Positions 51,416 to 61,301 of a stretch of 64,000 bases of DNA are shown here, one piece after another. How positions within the stretch are numbered: position 1 is the first letter of the stretch; every line of letters starts with the position of its first letter. A program made the translations under genes and the position numbers. The notes beneath the pieces are model-generated. The model was not told the origin of the DNA. It ran no database searches and was given only the letters and a program-made list of their open reading frames with translations. The DNA is from Emmonsiellopsis sp. PD_33 (lineage: Eukaryota; Ascomycota; Eurotiomycetes; Onygenales; Ajellomycetaceae). The stretch covers positions 1 to 64,000 of the forward strand of contig JANTQF010000030.1 of NCBI GenBank assembly GCA_032988165.1, read 5' to 3'.

Positions 51416-51837
51416 ATCCACTGGGCCTAATCATATGATCTATTGAGGTAACAAGAAAAGGTAACAGGCCATAAAAAAAAAAAAAGACAAAAGCATCTTT
51501 TAACCACTCATAATACTTTATCACTTTATATCTGCTGAGCCACTATTGGGATTATATGCAGAATCATTAACATGGTAAAGGTTCCAGGCAGAGGCATTAC
51601 AGCCATTCAAGAACTGGATGCTGGATAACCCTCTTACCCTGCCACTTGAATAGCTAGCAGGGCCACTCAATTCACAGGTGTTAACATGATGGTGGTGGAG
51701 AATCTCACATTAGAAGTCAAACAGACAGTCTGTGGTCAGCTAGGTACCTCACCTCAATGACTGCTGAGCTATGATGTGTGATTTTGATTGTGTCAGTACA
51801 TATCATGTTTTTAACCCCATTAAAAAATTCCTGGTAA

Positions 51838-52165
51838 TCATATGCCAAAAAAAAAAAAAAAAAGCCCACTGCATGGTTCAAACCCTGGCCTACATTTCAA
51901 TGAGGTTACAAAAAAAGCATCATCAGTCATTAGTGCAGTGATTACTCACTATGCTAATGACAGATGATGCTGTTAGTGCTGACCTGAATTATATGATATA
52001 GCTTATCACATGTAAAAAAAAAAAAAAAAAAAACAAAGCTCACTGCATGGTTCAAATTCTGGCCTACATTTTGTACAGGTTTAAAAAAAGCATCATCCAT
52101 TATTAATCATTATGGCAATGACAGATGATGTGTGTTAGTGCAAACCTGAACTAAATTATATTCCT
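51838..52165. repeat. Two direct copies of a ~160-bp repeat with poly(A) and a B-box-like motif
   Basis: Copies at about 51838-51995 and 52010-52165. Each starts with a run of 18-21 A, then CACTGCATGGTTCAAA, TGGCCTACATTT, an AAAAAAAGCATCATC block, and AATGACAGATGATG. GGTTCAAACCC in copy 1 fits the Pol III B-box consensus, but no A box or tRNA fold could be drawn. Possibly SINE remnants. Confidence 0.45.
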
Positions 52166-52415
52166 TGCCTCAACCCTACCTGCAGATTTGACATGATGAG
52201 ATTCCCAGAGATTATGATAGCATATTAATGCAGTACACAAATAATATGAGATGTAATGACTAAAGGTAATAGTCCCAGTATACTATATTTCAGGTGCCTT
52301 CTCTGAATGCTAAGTTATTAATTACCACCTCAAAATTCAGTATCTCTTTCTATGTCCTTCTTTATCTGACTATACTTGTGTGTGAGAACCATCCTAATGA
52401 ACACTTCTCTACCAG

Positions 52416-54874
52416 TTATTCCTCTTTAGATGTAAGTTTCTTCTTCTTCATTATAATATCTATATCATTACTCTCTCCATCATCATTAGCCTCATTCTCT
52501 GCTGCATTTTTCTCATTTCACTTCTTCTTTACCTGCAGCTACTCCCTTTCATTTGCATGCTTCATCAGCATGATCTTATGCATTGTCTTTCCTGATAATG
52601 ATGACTGCTCCCATGAGACAACATGACAGCTCACACTGAACTGCTGTTCAATCCCTACACTCCTAATTGGAATTAATAGAATGTCTCTGGCCATTAATGC
52701 AACAGTTGGATATGTTGATTCAATTACCTTCCACACTAATAAGATATTTCCCTCTGGACTAAGACTGTTGTTTAGATACTGATCAAATTTATTGACATGA
52801 ATAACTGAAGGTGACTGCTAATGTAGTGTAGAAAACAATTGATGAGCCTGGGAAGTTATTAGTACTAAGTAAATCAAGAAAATGAAAGAGGGTAAATACC
52901 TACCTGCAGTTGATTATCAGTAGTTGCAGGTTGACAAGGTAAATATCATTTTTCATAGTATGCCTTTACATGCTGTAATGATTGGGCTTTTATCTCTGAC
53001 TCCCATTTCTCATCATTATAGGTTAGTAATTGTAAATATGAGTTCAGAACTGCAGTAGTACAGTAAATCTCCCCCATATCACTGTCAGCATCAGTATCTG
53101 AATAATACTCCTTCAGTTTGTTATATGCAGCTTTCAGTGTAGTCTCCAAGCTATTCCAAATGATTGGGATTTCATAGGTTGCCTCAGAAAGCCATTCATC
53201 AAGGTAGTTGAATAGTACATTATAGATCAAAAATGTATTGTAAATGAGTGGTGTGTCTATATCTGAAAGGGTCTTGGTAACCTGCCAGAATGGATAAAGC
53301 AGGGCAATAACATACATAATGAGCTACCATTCATCATTACTCAACTAGAGATAGTGGAGCTTGGAGTTATCCTGAGTCATTACTCAGCAATGAATTAGAT
53401 CCCTGAGTCACAGCATATAGATGCACATAAGATATGTTGAGCTCCATCAGGTCTTAACATCCTGAATCATTCAGAGCTTAATGTACTCTGGCTGGAGCTT
53501 CTGAAAGCTTTCAATTCATTGGGGAGAACTTAAGAGGGCATTGACAAGTAGACATAACTGATTAAATAATTGAGGGATTAGAAATGCTGTTGGACCATTA
53601 CCATGGACCATTACATACCTTTGAGAGTGTATGACTGAATGAGATCTCCCCTCTGTCACTCATGTCAATATCATCCTCATGAAATGTCTGTGGGACATTA
53701 TCATTTATCAACTCAATTCATAGGTCTCTAACTAGTTGTTTTACCACCAGCTGCACAACATGAGCTACACAAGGAAGTCAATACATCTTGGCATCCCAAT
53801 GAACTCCATCCTCTGCATACAGACATTTCTTCAAGGATGCTATTAATGTATTATTATTCACTGCATTATCAGCTGTGAGAGTAAAAATGTCATCTTCAAT
53901 CCATGTATTATGTATGCACTGCATCATATATCCTGCCATATTATCACCAGTGTGCATATCACTAAGATGCTCAAACCCAATCAATGCCTCTGTATACTCC
54001 CATTTCTGGGTGACATAGTAGCCTTTAACACAGAGAAATGCCAAACTATTTGTGCTTGTCCATGCATTCAAGGCCAGTACAATCTTCATGTTAGGGATTC
54101 AGTTCAGGAGCAGGTCTTTCATCATCATTTCATAGGAGTTATTCAGCTCTTTTCACAGGGCAGTCTGTTTTGGGAGGAAGGCTTCAACTTCACTGTTGCC
54201 ATACACTAGTAACTACCAGAAATCAGGATTCTGTATGGCATGAAATGCCATGTTCATTGATAGAAAGACACAGAGGAGGAAGATTCAGTAGTTTTCTTTA
54301 TTGAATGGCAGTGTCTCTACTCACAGTCACTTGCATGCAGGGTTTTGCTGAGATGAAAGGATCATTACCATAGCTTATTACTAAATAAATCAACTTATAT
54401 TGCACTTACAAATACTGCCTCAATGTCCATCTGTTTGTTTGAAGGAACAGCATTCTGACACTTCTTACTGATAAGATGTTTCCCCATTCCTGAGGTCCTC
54501 ATGTTGCTATATCAAGGGTGTTGAAGGATCCACTTGCATTGAATACAGAGCAAAGCTGGTTCATCATTCCACTGGAATGCTATTTACTTGAAGAACTTCC
54601 AGGATTCAGAGCTCTACTTTGTGCTCTACCATGGATGGTTCTTGCAAGTGCCACCATGTTGGATCACATTTGCAGTTGCTGTCTGTTTCCACTATTAATC
54701 AAATTGAATTTGATACTCATTGTCCCACTTCTATATAACATAGATCCTTGCCTCAACTGTGGCAGTCTCAAGTCCTTCAGGAACCAGGATGGGCAGAATT
54801 GGTGTTGGAGTTTATAGAAGAGAAATTGGTATACTAATCTCATAAAGAGGAGAGCTTGAAGCACTGAAATCCAT
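52416..54874 (-). pseudogene. hAT transposase
   Basis: Start ATG 54874 (MDFSASSSPLYEISIPISLL), end TAA 52416-52418. A BED-type zinc finger around 54570-54450 has CIQC and GKHLISKKC, spaced as Cys-Cys...His-Cys. An intron lies at 54348-54409 (GTAAGT...CAG). RNase H-like core: LNAWTS at 54068, where the first catalytic Asp is now Asn, then FEHLSDMHTGDN and TADNAVNNN (53960-53860). A YPFWQVTKTLSD segment lies near 53290. C-terminal hAT dimerisation region 52736-52540 (TYPTVALMARDILLIPIRSVGIEQQFS). A Lys/Glu-rich tail follows. In-frame stops are transition-type, so the copy is dead. Confidence 0.9.
54348..54409 (-). other. Probable intron in the hAT transposase
   Basis: 62 nt, donor GTAAGT right after the BED-finger exon (IEAVF), acceptor TCTCAG. 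Size and signals are typical of filamentous fungi. Confidence 0.6.
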
Positions 54875-56705
54875 TATGCTAGGAGATTAAAGGCATTTGA
54901 GAAAACAGTATTCCAGGGTGAGAGAAAATACAGCTGACATTTTTTCTTGTAGAGAGATGCAGGCTGGGTGCAAGGATCAATTTTTCAGAGAATCAAGAAT
55001 AAACTCACTATATGAGCAATGAGAGGTGAGATCTACATACTACATGGTAATTATCATTGTAACCCCACATCTGGAAATTAGGAGACCTATGCAAATGAAT
55101 ACCTCTAATGTACTGATCTTGAAAATAAGATACTAAGGAGACATGAAGCTACCAGGCAGTGAAATTTCAGCATCATACTGTAGATATTGAGAATGGGTAT
55201 AGAATCATTACTAAAATTTATTATCATAATTTTTTTCCCTTGTTTCCTGAGATGCTAATAGTCAGATGTGTCTCTCTTAGAAATTCCTGCTTGGATCCCA
55301 TTTAATTTCCTGAATGAGATTTTACCAGATTGAAACACTATATGTTTGATCTTATTAGTTAGTTAGGTGGAGTTTGAATCCAGCCAGCCCACCTGGTTAA
55401 TAGCCATGGTAAATTGGTAGATCAATGATGTGATTTATTGATAAAGCTCATAAGGAAATTTCATGCAAAGACAGCTGCAGAATCACCCTAATCTGGTAGT
55501 AATTGCATGAGACATTTTTACAGCTGTGGCAAGTCTAGCAATCAAATTAAGCTGCAGCATACATAATGGATGCATGAGACAACTTTTAAATTCATGGCAG
55601 GCTGTTTACCTATCTTCCAGTAGGATATGAAGTAGCTTTACTAAGATAATTATTCTTCAATAGCTTACAGCTGGCTGCAACTCTTTCTATGCTAGCATAT
55701 TCTTTCAGGAGCTTGAGCAGGAAAATGTGATGATACTGCATGTATTGATGTAAAAAAGAGTGATTGAGTAAACATAACAATTTAAGGTAACAGACTTCAC
55801 AGGATTCTACTCAGCCATACTACCTTTAGAAATAGCTTGCAGTACCCATCTTCAGATGGACTGGGCACCTCCTCTATCTCTAACCAACTTTCTTTAATAT
55901 TTATTCAGACTTTATATATTAAATTTATTCCATCAGTATTCCACTACTCTATATGATAATTCCCCTAATCCCCTTTAGCTGGTATGCTAATAGATGATGT
56001 ATTCCCTGGCAATTATTAATTAAAGCATCATATGCTTTAGCTGGGTAATCCACCATGTTTAAATCCAAGGGATCAACACAGATTGAAAGCCCCTACACAC
56101 AATTATTTAGAACAGAAGGTAATCTTAATATAAGGAATAAATATGTGCATAATATCATCAATCATGTGTATATATAGAAATATATAGAAGAGTACAAGTA
56201 GGATATATAACTTTATCTTGTATCTTTAAGATAGATTCCATGCATCTTGATTATCAAATAAAGCTGCCTGATCATTATGCACCAACTAAATTTTTTTGTG
56301 TAAATAATAGACAGAGTGTCATACATAAACTAGAGGGGATTACATTTTTGAAAATGAATGAAAAGTTGCACATGCAATATAATTATATGTAGGGCTATGT
56401 GGTGGACAAACTAAAATTATGTGTTCCATATCACAGGGTGTAGGTTAAATTGTCTGTGGGGGATGCTCCTTCATGCATAGAGATGATATTCCCCTATGGG
56501 TAACAAAATAGTGTAACAGTCCTCTCATGATAATAACCTGATGAGTAATGTATGGTGAAAATGCATCCAATGCATTTCATGGAGAAGGTCCCAGAAGATA
56601 GCTTGTATCAAGATTATTGCACAGCAAATTCATTGTATCTTTTTTCAAGTTTGATGAAAACTCTAGCAATGGATCATAGCTGAGTAGGAGGAGGAGGAAG
56701 GAGGT
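54875..56705. other. hAT spacer without recognisable gene
   Basis: AT-rich DNA between the transposase and the tandem repeat. No long frame, domain or structured repeat is visible on either strand. Confidence 0.5.
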
Positions 56706-57120
56706 ATGGAATATATATATTAATATGGTGAACATGGCAACACTATGTGCCTGTGAAGAAAATATATATATATTTGGTTACCAACTATGCACACACCACC
56801 CATGCCAGGAGTCATAGGCACAGCACAGCTATATGCCTGCAGGGAAAAATATATATATAATTGGTTGTCAACTATGCATGCACCACTCATGCCAGGAGTG
56901 GTAGACACAGCACAGCTATATGCCTGCAGAGAAAAATATATATATAATTAGTTGCTAACTATGTGTGCACCACCCATGCCAGGAGTGGTAGACACAGCAC
57001 AGCTATATGCCTACAAAGAAAAATATACATATAATTGATTGCCAACTATGCATGCACCACACACAGCACAGCTATGTGCCCAGGGAAATATATATAGATT
57101 TGGTGGCAGACTATGCATAC
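56706..57120 (+). repeat. 87-bp tandem repeat, about 4.5 units
   Basis: Units start near 56762, 56850, 56937, 57024 and 57090 and share ATATATATAATTGGTTG, CAACTATGCATGCACCA, CATGCCAGGAG and CACAGCACAGCTATATGCCT. The fourth is shortened by about 22 bp and the first and last are partial. Lies inside the hAT element. Confidence 0.85.
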
Positions 57121-57473
57121 ACCATGCATATCAACAGTGGGAAGGCAGAAAGGAAGACAGCTGGGGAATGCAGGCATTACTGAAAACATCTATACTACTG
57201 AAAATCTAATCTAATATCTAGTTAATAAATTGGCAATGCTTTCACAGCTAATAGAAAAAATATCATAAGTCAATAATTACAATTCTCTTCAAACCAGGAA
57301 GATGCCACCCCAGTACAGAGACATTAAATCACACAGACATAGCTTTTGCACTTCTCAATGATCCAGGACATTAACCAATTAATGAAGATTATGGCCATAA
57401 TGCTATCAGTGAAAATCCATGAGGGGCTCATTACCAAATCCCATTACTGAAATTCTTAGAATGTAAATGAACT

Positions 57474-58372
57474 CTATTCTATACCAAACTTTCTCTGTCC
57501 AATACTAATTCCTACTGAATAGACTCTATAAGCTCCCATTTCACATAAAAACTCTGCATCACTCTACTCCAAATAATCCTCCCACTCTAACTCCTCACTC
57601 TCATTGCTCAACACCTCTCCCTCCACCTCAAAATCACCCTCTGACACCTCTTCCAGCCAAGGAATTACTTCCAATGGCCCCCTATCTTTCTTATCTAAAG
57701 TCTCTCAGAACTTATCCAATTCCTTTGCAGCTGCTTTCTCACTAATATCAGCAGCTATGAGCATCACTTTTCCATGCTTGAGAATCTTCACATCATGGGA
57801 GGCCAATGACACCTGTGCCCAGGCACAGAAATGTTGGAGGGCCATGTTAATGGTCTTATCATTGAAGGGAGAGGAGGTACCAATCTGTTGACAGTCAGTA
57901 TTAATCAATAATTATAGTTGCAAGTTAAAGTAACTGACTTTTCTCTTTTTAGAACTAATTCCAGATTACAATGCATGCAGTTACTGTATAATCTCCTCTT
58001 CCTCTGCCTCCTCCTCAAGCACACACTTCTTCACAATTTGAGCCTGATGATATTCCAAGGACTTCTCTTAGTCAAAACACTTCTAAGCAACACACTCAGT
58101 CTCTATCTTCTCCATGGCAGATCAATCAGCCAGCAATGCTATTTTCCTATGCTTAGTATCAGCATCTTTACTACCAGGACTGTTATAAAAGCTCATTACC
58201 ATTTGACTGATCCCTGCAGACACTTTACTGCATCAAAGCATGCCTTGCAATTAGCCCCTTGGGCTTTCTTCATAATGGCCTTATTGCCAGTCTTTGCATG
58301 CCTGATCTCCCTAGCACACTTGATTTTGAGGCATTGCAAGTACTTCTTCATCAGCAATTAGGGGCTGAACAT
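57474..58372 (-). pseudogene. hAT cargo gene 1, unknown Lys/Glu/Cys-rich protein
   Basis: Start ATG 58372 (MFSP, stop, LLMKKYLQCLKI), then CAREIRHAKTGNKAIMKK and NCKACFDAVKCL. Probable intron 58152-58199 (GTAATG...AAG). A second exon follows with EKIETECVA and VKKCVLEEEAEEI. A second intron probably ends near 57900. The last exon (57908-57474) has FNDKTINMALQHFCAWAQ, VMLIAADISEKAAAKELDKF and an acidic end (GDFEVEGEVLSNESEELEWED). In-frame TAA, TGA and TAG codons are transition-type. I do not recognise the family. It is divergent from the H3-like gene with about 160 bp between the starts, so they may share a promoter. Confidence 0.55.
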
Positions 58373-58700
58373 TGTGTGTTCTATGGCAACTCTGAATGTT
58401 AATGTCTCTTGTATGATGCAATGAATGTTAGAATGATGATATACTGAAATTGATGAGAGCAATTATAGGACATATTTACATAGTAATGGATCTAGGTAAT
58501 AGGTTTGAATTATTTCCTCTAATAACACCCAAAATGGAAATTATTTTGATTACAACCAGCAATGCATTATGTTTATCCCTCTTCCCCTCCTCTTCTCCTC
58601 CTCATTTTTCTCTCCTCTTCTCTTCTCTTTTGCAGTCTCCAAAATCTTTATCTCCAACTCCCCCCCCATTCCAACCACCTCTATCTAGCAGTATGTCTAG

Positions 58701-58766
58701 GTATGTGTCTCCAGCCTTCTTCCCCTAGAAACTAATGTATGGACTAATATGTGGGTTTATTTTCAG
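58701..58766 (+). other. Probable intron 1 of the H3-like gene
   Basis: 66 nt; donor GTATGT, branch-like ACTAATG near 58730, acceptor TTTTCAG. Joins AG|C to make an in-frame Ser. Confidence 0.65.
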
Positions 58767-58963
58767 CTACTATCCAATCAACCACAAGCACTCCCCTGGG
58801 ATCTGCAAGAAACATAATGAGGCCTTCACAGTGAAGAAGTATTGCAAGGACCACAAGGAGTAAGCTGATAATCAAAAGGCATGGCTTGAAGCAGATAGTA
58901 GGCACAGAGCCAGGGACTATGCTGATATTGAGCCTGAGCCACAGCCACCAGCTGGTCTATCAG

Positions 58964-59004
58964 GTAAGATACTATTCAGAATAATATTGATGGTTTGCTA
59001 ACAG
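58964..59004 (+). other. Probable intron 2 of the H3-like gene
   Basis: 41 nt; donor GTAAGA, acceptor CTAACAG. Short, and the CTAAC lies close to the acceptor, so the exact 3' site is less certain; the join is in frame (G|CT). Confidence 0.5.
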
Positions 59005-59221
59005 CTAGATTAATTGAAGAGAAGGAGATTACATTTTGGCAGACAAGTATGTACCTAGTTTTGGGAATAGGGCCATTCAGTCAGCTTGTGAGGGAGATAA
59101 TTCAGGATTTGCCCAAGGCAGGTAGGAAAAATCTGGGTGATGGGTACTATATCCAGGCTGAGGCCATTGATTGTCTGTGCCTCATTAGTGAGGAGACACT
59201 GGTGACACTCTTCAAATATAG

Positions 59222-59266
59222 GTAATGAGATAATGTAACAGTCTATTAATAATATGATGCTGATAG
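59222..59266 (+). other. Probable intron 3 of the H3-like gene
   Basis: 45 nt; donor GTAATG, acceptor TGATAG. Splits the H3 fold between LFKY and ANLC and restores the frame (AG|T). Confidence 0.55.
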
Positions 59267-59798
59267 TACTCCAGGTGCAAATCTCTGCCTGGCTCATTAC
59301 CAGAAGAAGACCCTCCAAGTTGATGATATATAGCTTGTTCTGTTGATTTTGAGAGGGGTGAGCTGTCCATACTTTGGAGGCACAAAGCTGAAGGTAGCTG
59401 TGGGAGAGAATAAGGAGCAGGGAGTGAAAATTAAAGGCTATGGCATGAAGATGCAGGCAGCAAGGTGTGGGTTGGATGACTTTGATGTGGATACATCAGA
59501 TGATGAGGACTGGGTTGATAGTGAGAAGAAGGAGGGTACTGCAAGTAAGGAAGATGGAGATAGAGACATGGAGTTTGATCCAGCAGACCTGATCTTGATC
59601 CTGAAGAATGGGGAGGAAGGCTGTATGATAAAGTCTATGATCAAGGGGCCTGTATTAAAGGAGCATGGGGTTATGGAGCCTGTGGTAGAGAGGGATGTGC
59701 CATATGGGGCTGGGGAGCATGGGGTTTTGGAGCCTGTGGTTGACAAGCCTGAGGAGGGTATGATTGAGGAGCATGGAGAGCAGCCCAAGAGCCTATAG

Positions 59799-59984
59799 CA
59801 GCTCCAGATACTGAGGAGTAGATACATAGTAGGGATGATATGATGATATGGAGTGAGTATTGACTCAATACTATAATGAGTGGAAAATTAATACAGTAGA
59901 AAAAATGTAACAAGAAATGATAATGATCCATATGAAATTTTTCATGATGATTTCTAACTGTATATGGTTTATTATTATACCTGG
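59799..59984. other. Spacer between the H3-like gene and right subterminal repeats
   Basis: AT-rich 3' flank of the H3-like gene; nothing else recognised. Confidence 0.4.
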
Positions 59985-60202
59985 GATTTCCCTTCCCATC
60001 CCATCCCATCCCATCTATTTATGAGATAGGACAGGATGGGACATGGGAGAACCATTCATGCAATGGGACAGGACATGAGATTTTAATTTGATTACAGGAC
60101 AGGACATGAGAGCACATATTTCAGTATGAGACAGGACAGGATTAATATCTACAGGATAAATATATAGAGATAGTTTCTCATCCCATCCCATCCCATCCCA
60201 GC
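59985..60202 (-). repeat. hAT right subterminal repeats
   Basis: CCCATCCCATCCC runs at 59990-60016 and 60180-60200 and GGGACATGGGA / GGACAGGACATGAGA units between them, inverted relative to the left cluster. Confidence 0.75.
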
Positions 60203-60212
60203 GGCAGCTTTA
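60190..60212 (-). repeat. hAT right terminal inverted repeat
   Basis: Ends AGCGGCAGCTTTA, complement of the left end except one base. GCGGC keeps a CpG that became CpA in the left repeat. Followed by the TSD TATTCAAC (60213-60220). Confidence 0.92.
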
Positions 60213-60220
60213 TATTCAAC

Positions 60221-60233
60221 ACTAGACATTACA
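60221..60233 (+). repeat. D 3' LTR, last 13 bp
   Basis: ACTAGACATTACA, completing the 319-bp LTR after the hAT insertion. Confidence 0.9.
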
Positions 60234-60238
60234 AAAAG

Positions 60239-61301
60239 GAATCACTTAGTATTCAAAATGACTATAGTATGTTCAGAAAGCTGTTTTCCACTTATTACCT
60301 TTATATATGCACAGTTAATAATATATATTATAGAGATTCAACTGTAAGTAAATCTTTACATCAGCCAGCCTGTTAATTATTTTGCTGATTAAGGGGAGAG
60401 GATATCAATTCTTTATGCTAATAGTATTAAGCCTATAGTAGTCTATATAAAGGTATATAGTTTTATTTTTTTTTGGAATGAAAAATATTAGTGTGCCTAT
60501 AGGGCTTTTTAATAGGTATATTCATCTTTTTTCCAGACTAAATTTCAGGTATTCACACAGCACCTCTAGTTCTTTGATGGAGAGATTATAAATCAGTTAG
60601 TAAAAAGATTTTTTTCTAGGTATTAAATTAATTAAATGATTATGTTGCATATATTTTAGAAGTAATTCTATTATAACTTCTGAGAAAACATCTTCATATT
60701 TATAGTAGACTTCTGATATTACTAGCTTCTCATCTAGAACTACACTGAATAGAGCAATCAGTTTATTCCTCTTCAGTTAATATAAGTAGATAATATAAGC
60801 TGCACATTTAACTCTAACCACTACATCCACTTGTTTCATGATGATGATCTTAATGTTATTAACATGTGATGTATAGTATATTTAGTGTGATTTCAACCAT
60901 CAGATGTTAGAATTCACAATCTTAAGCTAGAGAAATCCCAGAATGACATTATAGCCTTTTATATTTACTACTTCAAAATAAAAGCTCTAGTCACAAGAGA
61001 GTTCCTTATTATTAATTGTGTGTATATACATCTCATGTTAGTCATAAATCATGATCTAATATCTATTAATTATACTGATTTAGTGTGAATCTTCACTGCC
61101 TTTTCTAAGATGTACTTTCACTTATTTTTAGCTGATAAAATTTGCTTCTACACCTAAGTTAATAAGTGCCCAGATAATAACTAATCCTTAAGGGGTCTCT
61201 AGCTATATCTTAATTATTATCACTTCTTTACTATACCTTTATCTTATCTCATTTACTTCTAGTACTACAGCAGCACTCAGCACTGAGGGATCTAGTTTTT
61301 T
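60239..61301 (-). pseudogene. X pol, 5' part (protease and start of RT)
   Basis: Begins at the complement of the AAAAAAC heptamer (GTTTTTT at 61295-61301) and runs through protease (near 61160) into the RT fingers, ending at the D insertion. Collinear with Y 1360-2427. Confidence 0.8.

Larger units (their letters stand above)
58534..59798 (+). pseudogene. hAT cargo gene 2, histone H3-like protein with acidic tail
   Basis: Proposed exons 58534-58700, 58767-58963, 59005-59221 and 59267-59798 sum to 1113 nt (371 codons including stop) in one frame. Exon 1: Ser/Pro-rich (SPTPPPFQPPLSSSMS). Exon 2: ICKKHNEAFTVKKYCKDHKE, Cys/His/Lys-rich. Exon 3 is an H3 alpha-N/alpha-1/alpha-2 region: EITFWQTS...GPFSQLVREIIQDL, then an enlarged loop 1, QAEAIDCLCLISEETLVTLF. 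Exon 4: ANLCLAHYQKKTLQVDDI, stop, LVLLILRG, matching H3 alpha-3 with its DIQLA...RG motif. It ends in an acidic tail (DDFDVDTSDDEDWVDSE) with HGV(M/L)EPVV repeats. Stops TAA 58861 and TAG 59331 fit CAA/CAG mutations. The start could lie further upstream at 58450 or 58492. Confidence 0.82.
51163..60212. mobile_element. hAT-superfamily DNA transposon carrying a histone H3-like gene
   Basis: 9050 bp with terminal inverted repeats TAAAGCTGCCACTGGGATGG / complement TAAAGCTGCCGCTGGGATGG, identical over 23 bp except one former CpG, and a perfect 8-bp TSD. Content: GGGATGG-type subterminal repeats at both ends, a hAT transposase gene (minus), a 2.6-kb spacer with an 87-bp tandem repeat, and a divergent gene pair of which one member encodes a histone H3 fold. 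Typical hAT elements are 2.5-5 kb with one gene, so this is a large, cargo-bearing form. Confidence 0.9.
43634..60233 (+). mobile_element. Element D, M-family chromovirus with a hAT insertion in its 3' LTR
   Basis: 5' LTR 43634-43952; 3' LTR 50857-51162 plus 60221-60233 (306 + 13 = 319 bp), split by the hAT element. TSD AAAAG at 43629-43633 and 60234-60238. About 7.5 kb of its own. Gag, frameshift site, pol, antisense ORF and polypurine tract all present. Confidence 0.93.

Noticed and set aside
51068..51430. 120-codon frame with repeated GMGF/WDGT motifs
   Set aside because: It straddles the D LTR and the hAT left end and simply translates the GGGATGG repeats.
51838..51995. tRNA gene
   Set aside because: A 7-bp pairing (CACTGCA/TGCAGTG) and a B-box-like motif exist on one copy, but the T stem does not pair, no D arm or anticodon arm could be drawn, and copy 2 lacks the pairing.
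52294..52626. 110-codon plus-strand frame
   Set aside because: Antisense to the C-terminal hAT dimerisation region and the Lys/Glu tail of the transposase.
56706..57120. CRISPR-like regular repeats
   Set aside because: Units are contiguous 87-bp tandems without unique spacers, in a eukaryotic transposon.
59438..59827. 129-codon minus-strand frame
   Set aside because: Antisense of the acidic tail of the H3-like gene; its Ser/Pro richness is the complement of Asp/Glu/Gly codons.
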